Shown: positions 18,166 through 24,982 of the stretch, piece after piece
How positions within the stretch are numbered: position 1 is the first letter of the stretch
Layout of the letters: every line of letters begins with the position of its first letter
NCBI RefSeq assembly: GCF_036492835.1
Contig: NZ_AP025314.1
Location: 3,514,010 to 3,578,009 of the forward strand
Length of the DNA: 64,000 nucleotides
From: Fulvitalea axinellae
Lineage (GTDB): Bacteria; Bacteroidota; Bacteroidia; Cytophagales; Cyclobacteriaceae
Direction: 5' to 3'
Position numbers and translations under genes: made by a program
Notes under the pieces: generated by a model
The model's database searches: none
The model's input: only the letters and a program-made list of their open reading frames with translations
Told to the model about the DNA's origin: nothing

Positions 18166-19326
18166 TTACGCCCGAAACAGAAAGAACTCGTCCTTCATGC
18201 TTTCGATCGCTGTGGTTTTATCTGAAGAGATATGCTCTATCGCCTCGTTGGCGAATTTCCAACCTTTTGAAGTTAAGGAGACGACATCACCTTCAATCGT
18301 CACCATATTATTATTCAACGCCAAAGACAATACGCTTTTGGCCCTTACTTTTTGCCAATTGATATGCTCGCGCAAATGCCCGACTTTTCGCTCTTCTACA
18401 TCTTTATGGTTATGCAGATGCAAGAGAAATGTCAACAACGAAACTTCCAGCCTCTGCCTTCTCCTTCTGTGCCAAACCGACAACCAACCCTTACCGGGAG
18501 CGATCAGAAACACCGTAAAGAAAACAAAACCAAGAACGGTGGTAATGGCGCCCGCAATTGAAGCGTCGAGAAAGTGGGCTAACCAATAACCCGCAATAGC
18601 CGAGAAGGCTCCAAAACAAACGGCCAAGCCCAACATTTTCTTCAAATCATCGGTAAGCAAATAGGCCGTTGCGGGTGGCGCAATCATAAGTCCCACTACC
18701 AACACGGCTCCCACGGCGTCGAAAGCGCCAACCGTGGTTACGGAGGCCAACGTCATAAGGCCGTGATGAATAAGCAATGGAGAAAAGCCCAGGGCCGTTG
18801 CCAATTGCGGGTCGAAAGTACTGATTTTTAATTCTTTGAAAAATAACCCGAGAAGCGTTACGGAAAGTGTCAAAATCGACCCGATCACCCAAAGGGCTTT
18901 CGGACCAAGGTCGTATTCGCCTATAATAAAACGGTCGAACGGGGCAAAGGCCAACTCGCCAAGCAAAACGGCGTCAACGTCGAGGTGAACGTCATTAGCG
19001 TTTCTGGCGATCATTATGACCCCGATACTGAACAGCGCCGGAAACACCAGCCCAATCGCCGTATCTTCTTTTACCAAGCCCGTCTTCTGGATCCACTCCA
19101 CCAGCATTACCGTCAGGACTCCGCACAACGCGGCCAAAACCACCAACAGCGGCGAGCTGATATCTTGGGTAACAAAGAAACCTATAACTATGCCCGGCAA
19201 AATGGAATGGCTGATCGCATCGGAAATCATGGCCATTTTGCGAAGAACCAAAAAGGTGCCCGGAATGGCGCACGCCATAGCCACTAACATGGCTATAAGC
19301 TGAATTTCAAACTGAGCTTGTGTCAT
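18166..19326 (-). CDS. Metal ABC transporter permease with winged-helix-like C-terminal tail (second permease)
   Basis: An ABC-3-type inner-membrane permease of 386 residues; ordinary ZnuB/MntB/TroC-type proteins have about 270-290. Residues 1-278 are polytopic membrane with family motifs (ISDAISHSILPG at 34-45, FDAVGAVLVVGLMIAPPATA near 202-221). Residues 284-386 are soluble. They contain a helical, His-containing stretch (LLHLHNHKD, 301-309) and then a pattern like the recognition helix and wing of DtxR-type regulators (VLSLALNNNMVTIEGDVVSLTSKG). Its start overlaps the first permease by 4 bp (ATGA). It pairs with that permease to form the import channel. Confidence 0.88.
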   Translation of the reverse strand: MTQAQFEIQLIAMLVAMACAIPGTFLVLRKMAMISDAISHSILPGIVIGFFVTQDISSPLLVVLAALCGVLTVMLVEWIQKTGLVKEDTAIGLVFPALFSIGVIMIARNANDVHLDVDAVLLGELAFAPFDRFIIGEYDLGPKALWVIGSILTLSVTLLGLFFKELKISTFDPQLATALGFSPLLIHHGLMTLASVTTVGAFDAVGAVLVVGLMIAPPATAYLLTDDLKKMLGLAVCFGAFSAIAGYWLAHFLDASIAGAITTVLGFVFFTVFLIAPGKGWLSVWHRRRRQRLEVSLLTFLLHLHNHKDVEERKVGHLREHINWQKVRAKSVLSLALNNNMVTIEGDVVSLTSKGWKFANEAIEHISSDKTTAIESMKDEFFLFRA

Positions 19327-20447
19327 GGCTTTTCAACATTTTGATTATACAGGTTCGCCGCTTTATGAAAACCCTCGTCAGTGAGCGACCACTGTCGGCT
19401 ATCGAAAGTGATCCAGCCTTGGACTTCCAGTTTTCGCAACGATTTTTTCGAAAAGCCCCTGAACTCGTTAAACAACCGCAACGAGTGCGGATGGCTATGG
19501 TCTTCGTGACTTTTGGCAATTTCGTACATAAACGAGAGTGTCTTGTGCAAGTGCAGATCGTTCCTGTTTCGGATAAAACCAATACGGCGGGCCAACAAAC
19601 CCCGCCTCGGAGCGAAAACAAACGAAAGAAACACAAACACGGCGGCTACCAAAACGATAACCGGCCCGGTGGATAGGTTATCATAACCGGCGGAAATCGC
19701 GGTGCCCAATATTCCCGACAAAGCGCCAAACACGGCGGCCAAAGTTACCATTACCCAAAGCCGGTCAGTCCATTGGCGAGCGGCGGCGGCGGGAGCCAGC
19801 AACATGGCGCTCATCAATACCACGCCTACTGTCTGCAAGCCCAAAACGATGGCCAAAACCATAAACGAGGTCATCAGGATATCGATAAACTTGGTATTGA
19901 AGCCCAAAGTCAAAGTGTACTCGGGATCAAACAGCAGGACTTTGAACTCTTTCCAGAAAATTGACATTACGCAAAAGCTAACGCCTGTCACTCCGGCCAT
20001 AAGCCACACGTCCGAAGCCACTAGCGTAGCCGCTTGCCCGAACAGGTATTTTTCCAGACCGGCTTGGTTTGCGTTCGGCTGTTTTTGAATAAAAGTGAGC
20101 AACAGCATTCCGAAGCCAAAAAACAGCGACAAAACAAGCCCCAAGGCAGTATCAGACTTCAAGCGGGTATTCTGGGTAATGCTTCTGATCCAAAACGTGC
20201 CGGCCAATCCACTGACCAAAGCCCCCGTCAAAAGCACAGAACTGTCTTTGGATTGAAAAAGGATAAAAGCCAAGGCTATGCCCGGCAAAGCGGCGTGAGA
20301 GATGGCGTCGCCCAAAAGACTCTGTTTTCTCAATACGGCAAAACTGCCCAACATACCGCATATCGCCCCAAGCAAAGCCGTTCCCAGCGTGATTGTACGC
20401 AGGGTATAGTCCGTAAAGACCAACGAGAAATATTCCGGTAAATTCAT
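19323..20447 (-). CDS. Metal ABC transporter permease with winged-helix-like C-terminal tail (first permease)
   Basis: An ABC-3-type permease of 374 residues. The membrane part covers residues 1-280 with LLGDAISHAALPG (44-56) and TVGVVLMSAMLLAPAAAA (206-223). The remaining 94 residues form a soluble tail with a His/Asp cluster HEDHSHPH (314-321), possibly metal-binding, and then a helix-turn-helix plus wing pattern (KKSLRKLEVQGWITFDS followed by WSLTDEG). Chlamydia YtgCR is a known case of a metal permease fused to a DtxR-like repressor. It overlaps the ATPase gene and the second permease gene by 4 bp each. Confidence 0.88.
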   Translation of the reverse strand: MNLPEYFSLVFTDYTLRTITLGTALLGAICGMLGSFAVLRKQSLLGDAISHAALPGIALAFILFQSKDSSVLLTGALVSGLAGTFWIRSITQNTRLKSDTALGLVLSLFFGFGMLLLTFIQKQPNANQAGLEKYLFGQAATLVASDVWLMAGVTGVSFCVMSIFWKEFKVLLFDPEYTLTLGFNTKFIDILMTSFMVLAIVLGLQTVGVVLMSAMLLAPAAAARQWTDRLWVMVTLAAVFGALSGILGTAISAGYDNLSTGPVIVLVAAVFVFLSFVFAPRRGLLARRIGFIRNRNDLHLHKTLSFMYEIAKSHEDHSHPHSLRLFNEFRGFSKKSLRKLEVQGWITFDSRQWSLTDEGFHKAANLYNQNVEKP

Positions 20448-21184
20448 GAGGGCTGGATGCTTACTTTGTAATTGATTCCGTAAGTCTGTGTCAAATGATC
20501 ATCGTTGAAGATATCTTTGACCGGCCCCGTGGCTATTTTCTTGACATTTAGGAATGTCACCCAATCGAAATATTCCGGTACCGTCTGCAAATCATGGTGC
20601 ACCACGATTACGGTTTTGCCCGCTTTGCGCAAGTCTTTCAGAATATTGATAATCGCTTTTTCCGTAGTGGCGTCAACGCCTTGGAAAGGTTCGTCCATCA
20701 AATAAATCTCGGCTTGCTGGACCAATGCTCTGGCCAAAAAGATCCGTTGCTGTTGCCCGCCCGAAAGCTGTGAGATCTGACGATCGCGAAACGGCAACAT
20801 CCCCACTTTCTCCAAAGCTTCCAGCGCCTCTTTCTTTTCCTTTATTCCCGGCCTTTTTATCCAACCCAGGCGTCCGTAGGTGCCCATCGTCACCACATCG
20901 AGGGCCGTGGTCGGAAAATCCCAATCCACGCTGCCTTTTTGCGGAACGTAGGCTACTTTGGAGCGTTGTTTCCTGTAAGGTTTTCCGAATACTTTCACAG
21001 AACCAGCCAAGGGCTTGATAATTCCCAACACGGATTTTATCAACGTGGATTTTCCCGCTCCGTTCGGACCAACTACGGCCATCAACACACCCTCGGGAAT
21101 CTTCAAATCCACATCCCACAGCACCGGCTTATAATTATAAGCCACGGTCAGGTCGTCTACCTGTATCGCTATCTTCTCCCCCAT
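20444..21184 (-). CDS. Metal ABC transporter ATP-binding protein
   Basis: The 246-residue ATPase of the importer. It has Walker A GPNGAGKST (about 38-46), a Q-loop region (VAYVPQKGSVDWDFP), the ABC signature LSGGQQQR, Walker B IYLMDEP and the switch histidine in VIVVHHDLQT. The QKGSVDWDFP stretch is typical of the TroB/MntB/ZnuC branch. The preceding substrate-binding gene ends on its start codon (TAATG), so translation is coupled. Confidence 0.94.
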   Translation of the reverse strand: MGEKIAIQVDDLTVAYNYKPVLWDVDLKIPEGVLMAVVGPNGAGKSTLIKSVLGIIKPLAGSVKVFGKPYRKQRSKVAYVPQKGSVDWDFPTTALDVVTMGTYGRLGWIKRPGIKEKKEALEALEKVGMLPFRDRQISQLSGGQQQRIFLARALVQQAEIYLMDEPFQGVDATTEKAIINILKDLRKAGKTVIVVHHDLQTVPEYFDWVTFLNVKKIATGPVKDIFNDDHLTQTYGINYKVSIQPS

Positions 21185-22116
21185 TACCGTAACGCGTTAA
21201 CGATTGTCTCTGTATTGTATTTATACATTCCCAAGTAAGTCCCTTCCGGAGTACCTGCGTTGCCCAAGGCGTCGGAATAAAGCGTTCCGCCAATGTTGAC
21301 GTTATGGTTCTGATCCTTTACCGCCGCCTGCAATGCTTCGATTGTCCTTTTCGGAACGGACGACTCAACAAAAATCGCTTTGACTTTTTTATCGATTATC
21401 AATTCGGCGAGCTTACGGACATCTTTTACCCCCGCCTCGGTAGCGGTCGAAAGTCCCTGAAGCCCTACCACTTCAAATCCGAGCGAACGCCCAAAGTAGT
21501 TGAACGCATCATGGGCTGTGATCAGCACACGTTTTTCTTCGGGAAGCACGGCCACCTCTTTTTTCATATCGACCAATAGCTTCGCTAACTTTTCATGGTA
21601 AGCCTTAGCGTTCGCCATATAATAATCGGCGTTCGCCGGATCCAGTCCGGAAAGCTTTTCGGCGGTATAAAGCGTTATTTTCTCCCACAGGTTGATGTCG
21701 AACCAAACATGAGGGTCATGATTTCCGGCAAACTCTTTCGATGTAATCAAATCCGACGGGGCCAAAGCGTCAGCCAAAGCGATCGTCACCCGATTTCGTC
21801 GGCGCATTTTCTCGAACACATCGACCAGTTTTCCTTCTAGGTGAAGACCGTTGTAAAAGACCGCGTCTGCGGTAAAAAGCTTGTTTACGTCGCCTTCACT
21901 GGCTTTATAGAGGTGCGGATCAACTCCGCTGCCCATAAGGCCCTGAACCTCCACACGGTCACCGCCCACTACTTTCAGCAAATCGGTGATCATCGTAGTA
22001 GTGGTAACCACCGACAGCTTACCTGTACGATTTTCCACTCCTTCCTTTTTCTTGACTTTGCACCCGCCCAATACGAGTAGCACGGCCAAGAATATTGCAA
22101 AATTCTTCATTTTCAT
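21184..22116 (-). CDS. Metal ABC transporter substrate-binding lipoprotein (TroA/ZnuA/MntC family)
   Basis: A 310-residue metal-binding lipoprotein. The lipobox VLGGC puts the lipidated Cys at residue 19. Likely metal ligands are H68 (GVDPHLYKA), H136 (HDPHVWFD), H202 (LITAHDAFNYFG) and D282 (LYSDALG). A His3-Asp set at nearly these positions is the one described for TroA, which binds Zn or Mn. The His-rich loop of many zinc-specific ZnuA proteins is absent, which leans towards Mn or Mn/Zn. It is the first gene of a tightly overlapping four-gene operon: binding protein, ATPase, permease, permease. Confidence 0.92.
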   Translation of the reverse strand: MKMKNFAIFLAVLLVLGGCKVKKKEGVENRTGKLSVVTTTTMITDLLKVVGGDRVEVQGLMGSGVDPHLYKASEGDVNKLFTADAVFYNGLHLEGKLVDVFEKMRRRNRVTIALADALAPSDLITSKEFAGNHDPHVWFDINLWEKITLYTAEKLSGLDPANADYYMANAKAYHEKLAKLLVDMKKEVAVLPEEKRVLITAHDAFNYFGRSLGFEVVGLQGLSTATEAGVKDVRKLAELIIDKKVKAIFVESSVPKRTIEALQAAVKDQNHNVNIGGTLYSDALGNAGTPEGTYLGMYKYNTETIVNALR

Positions 22117-22158
22117 GAGATCTATTTAAATCGAAAAAATGATGGGCTTCAAAATATT

Positions 22159-22174
22159 TTTAAGCTCGTCTAAA
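22159..22174. promoter_or_regulatory. Candidate operator of the metal-import operon
   Basis: The sequence fits the dyad TTTA-nn-C-nn-G-nn-TAAA, 16 bp, centred about where transcription of the metal operon should start. Position and symmetry fit a DtxR/MntR-type repressor site, but the half-sites are not a close match to known MntR boxes. Confidence 0.35.
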
Positions 22175-22181
22175 TTTTAAA

Positions 22182-22189
22182 CAAAGATA
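22182..22189 (-). promoter_or_regulatory. -7 promoter element of the metal-import operon
   Basis: On the minus strand TATCTTTG matches TAnnTTTG exactly, 66 bp before the start codon at 22116. A TTTG lies 23 bases upstream as a possible -33 element. Confidence 0.6.
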
Positions 22190-22453
22190 CACTAATTATC
22201 TATTTTGAAGCACAAACCACTCCGCAAAAAGCATGATAAGCTTCAGTTTGGAAGGTGATTATCGCCATCAGTTTTCATATGAAGGAGGAAACCGTCCAGT
22301 TGGGGTTTTCGCCTTCTGCCCTAAAAAAATCCCCAATTATCTTCCCGAGTCAAGTATTTGTCAAAATTGTATTTGCCTATGAATCCGGCAAGAGTATCTT
22401 TGGTTCAACACTTTTTCGCAAACCAAATCTATTATATACAACAGCGCTCGCTT

Positions 22454-23929
22454 ATGATTCTACAACTCCTCAAACATAAATGGAAAGAAGATTTCCGGTC
22501 TCCGGCCTTTGACCAAGGGCTTCCGGTCAAGATTCTGATGGGCTTTTTAGGGTTTATGGCTTTGTGTTACTTGATAGCGTTCGGCCTACTCATCGACGTG
22601 ATCTTGCTGAAAGACAACGATACTATAAACCCCGTCACTTTCATAAACGGTTACCTTGTCCTATATTGGATTGTCGGAATCGGTGTAAGAATGACTATGC
22701 AAAACACTCCGGCCATCGGTATCCAACCTTACCTTTTGTTGCCGATCCGGAAATCCAAAGTCTTTAACTTTCTGCTCGCCAGATCTTTCTTTAGCGCCAA
22801 CAACTGGCTCCACCTCGCGTTCGCCATACCTTTCGCCCTGAAAGTGGTCCAAAAGGTAAATGACTTCCCTTCCGCCATCGCTTGGCTGATCGTTTTCTTC
22901 AGCATGTCCATGGCCAACAACTATATCGTTTTCATTCTCAAAAAGGAAACCCTGGGCAAAATCTGGATCAATTGGGCCTTAATGTTATTGGCCGCAGGAC
23001 TGTTCGGGCTTAATTATTACGACCTTTTCCCTGTAAACGAAATTTCCAGCGCCTTTATGGAAACGGTCGCCGCTACTCCGCTTACGGCTTTGTCAACGGT
23101 CGTTTGGGCTGTACTTTGGTACGTTTTGGCTTTCCGCTACCTTAAGTCCAAAGCTTACCTGGAAAATCTGGCGGTGAAAACAGACGGCGGAAAAGGCGAC
23201 AACCTCAACGAAAGACTGTCGTTTCTGCGCGGTTTCGGTAGAGTTGGAGACATTATCGCTTTGGACCTGAAAATGATCATGCGAAACAAAAGACCGAAAC
23301 AAGTTACAATTATGGCTTTCGCTTTCTTGTTCTACGGACTTCTGTTCTACACTAACGATATTTACGGAAAGGGCATGTACGTCTTTTGCGCTGTGTTTAT
23401 CACAGGCCTCGGCATGTCAAACTTTGGACAGTTCGTACCGGCATGGGACAGCGGACACTTTGACATGTTACTGACCAGCAACCTTTCGTTCAAAGACTAC
23501 GTGCGCTCAAAGCACCGCTACATGATCACCCTTTGTTCAGTTTTCTTTGTCCTTTCGTTGCCGTACGGCTATTTCGGCATGGATATAATCTGGACACACT
23601 TGTCGATGGCACTTTTCAACATCGGCGTCAGTAGCTACATACTTCTGCTGTTCAGCACCAGAAACAACAGGCGTTTCGATATTACGAAATCGGGATCGTT
23701 TAACTTCGAGGGCACCGGCGCCACACAATGGCTCGCCTCCGTTCCGTTTCTTCTGTTGCCACAAGTTCTTTATTGGCCGATCACACTTTTGGCAGACAAC
23801 AATACGGCGCTGATTACAATCGGTATTATCGGCGTCTTGGGATTAGCCTTGCAAAGCCCCATCCTTGACAGGATAGCCAAAATGTACGTTAAGCAAAAGT
23901 ACCGCCTGGCCGAAGGCTTACGCGCCTAA
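22454..23929 (+). CDS. DUF5687-family membrane protein (ABC exporter permease)
   Basis: A 491-residue polytopic membrane protein with about ten hydrophobic segments, matching the Bacteroidota DUF5687 family. It opens with MILQLLKHKWKEDFRSPAF, typical of these permeases. The frame is open from 22358, but the ATG at 22454 gives the usual family start and length. The next gene, 30 bp downstream, encodes an ABC ATPase without membrane domain, so the pair should form an exporter of unknown substrate. Confidence 0.85.
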   Translation: MILQLLKHKWKEDFRSPAFDQGLPVKILMGFLGFMALCYLIAFGLLIDVILLKDNDTINPVTFINGYLVLYWIVGIGVRMTMQNTPAIGIQPYLLLPIRKSKVFNFLLARSFFSANNWLHLAFAIPFALKVVQKVNDFPSAIAWLIVFFSMSMANNYIVFILKKETLGKIWINWALMLLAAGLFGLNYYDLFPVNEISSAFMETVAATPLTALSTVVWAVLWYVLAFRYLKSKAYLENLAVKTDGGKGDNLNERLSFLRGFGRVGDIIALDLKMIMRNKRPKQVTIMAFAFLFYGLLFYTNDIYGKGMYVFCAVFITGLGMSNFGQFVPAWDSGHFDMLLTSNLSFKDYVRSKHRYMITLCSVFFVLSLPYGYFGMDIIWTHLSMALFNIGVSSYILLLFSTRNNRRFDITKSGSFNFEGTGATQWLASVPFLLLPQVLYWPITLLADNNTALITIGIIGVLGLALQSPILDRIAKMYVKQKYRLAEGLRA

Positions 23930-23959
23930 ACCCTTTTTTGAAACCTCAATCACGAAATC

Positions 23960-24673
23960 ATGATCCAAGTAAATAATATCAAAAAAAGCTACGGACCCGT
24001 TACCGTACTGAACATTAAACAACTCAACATCGGAAAAGGCGAAGTGGTAGGCTTGGTCGGAAACAACGGCGCCGGCAAAACCACTTTTTTCCGCTCCGTA
24101 CTCGATTTGATCTTGCCGGACACAGGCGAAGTGAAGCTCAACGGACAACTAGTCAAAGGCGACGACAGTTGGAAATCGTTTACTGGCTCTTATCTCGACG
24201 AGGGCTTCCTGATCGATTACCTCTCGCCCGAAGAGTATTTCGAATTCATTGGTAAGCTCCGTGGCCTGAACAAAGCGGATCTTGAAGAGTTTCTGGCGCA
24301 ATTCGAAGACATTTTCAACGGGGAAGTATTGGGAACGGGCAAATACATCCGTAACCTTTCGAAAGGAAATCAAAAAAAGGTCGGTATAATCGGGGCGCTT
24401 ATCGGCAACCCGGAATTGCTGATTCTTGACGAGCCCTTCGCCAACTTGGACCCCAGTACGCAGATTCGCCTGAAAAAACTGTTGCAAAACCAAAAGGCGG
24501 AGAAAGGGATCACCATGTTCATTTCCAGTCACGATCTGAGCCACGTCACCGAAGTCTGTGACCGGATTGTGCTTTTGGAAAAGGGTGAAGTAGTGAAAGA
24601 CGCACACAAAGACGAGAATACTCTGAAAGAGCTGGAAGCCTTCTTCGGCAAGGACGAAGCCTTGACAGAGTAG
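23960..24673 (+). CDS. ABC transporter ATP-binding protein
   Basis: A 237-residue ATPase of the ABC-2/CcmA-type exporter class. Walker A is GNNGAGKTT (about 34-42), the signature is LSKGNQKKVG (a K replaces the usual first G), Walker B is LLILDEPFANLDP, and the switch histidine is in FISSHDLSHV. It follows the DUF5687 permease by 30 bp and is followed by a strong terminator, so the two genes form one unit. Confidence 0.93.
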   Translation: MIQVNNIKKSYGPVTVLNIKQLNIGKGEVVGLVGNNGAGKTTFFRSVLDLILPDTGEVKLNGQLVKGDDSWKSFTGSYLDEGFLIDYLSPEEYFEFIGKLRGLNKADLEEFLAQFEDIFNGEVLGTGKYIRNLSKGNQKKVGIIGALIGNPELLILDEPFANLDPSTQIRLKKLLQNQKAEKGITMFISSHDLSHVTEVCDRIVLLEKGEVVKDAHKDENTLKELEAFFGKDEALTE

Positions 24674-24701
24674 ACTTTAGCTCCATAAACAAGATTTATT
24701 G

Positions 24702-24740
24702 GCGAAGCCCGTGAACAAGTTTTCACGGGCTTCGCTTTTT
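24702..24740 (+). terminator. Strong terminator after the DUF5687/ATPase pair
   Basis: A perfect 14-bp stem, GCGAAGCCCGTGAA (24702-24715) with its complement (24722-24735), a 6-base loop and five T. Confidence 0.93.
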
Positions 24741-24982
24741 ATAAAATATGATGCGTATCATTAACCGAACTAAAAAACAACAAAAGACCCGTTTCATTGA
24801 AAAATGAGCAACATCACGAGTTCATCATTACAAAATGAGTAAAATCACCACTTTATTTTTATAAAATACCTTTACAGAGAAGAATTTTCCTGATAATTTT
24901 ACACACAATCAGTAATCAAGATCGGCAGTCCACATACTACTCCGCTCATTCAAATGAGTTTAATCCCAAAACCACACGTGCC
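24741..24982. other. PEP carboxylase upstream region
   Basis: AT-rich, with no gene. It contains three copies of a CATT-N(2-4)-AATGAG dyad and a TACCTTTA near-consensus -7 element at 24867-24874. With the preceding terminator it forms a 309-bp gap between coding regions. Confidence 0.6.
24795..24958 (+). repeat. Three copies of a CATT-N-AATGAG dyad upstream of ppc
   Basis: CATT-GAAA-AATGAG (24795-24808), CATT-ACAA-AATGAG (24826-24839) and CATT-CA-AATGAG (24947-24958, extended to the perfect CTCATT-CA-AATGAG). The first two are 31 bp apart, about three helical turns. All have a downstream ATC or AATC. They could be binding sites for an unknown regulator. Confidence 0.5.

Larger units (their letters stand above)
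22117..22453. other. Divergent intergenic region, 337 bp
   Basis: It holds the promoter and a candidate operator of the minus-strand metal operon (22159-22189) and the upstream region of the plus-strand DUF5687 gene. No convincing gene is present; the short open frame at 22255-22479 runs into the start of the DUF5687 gene and has no coding character. Confidence 0.6.

Noticed and set aside
22255..22479. A 74-residue plus-strand frame before the DUF5687 gene
   Set aside because: It overlaps the real start in another frame, has no coding pattern, and fills a promoter region.
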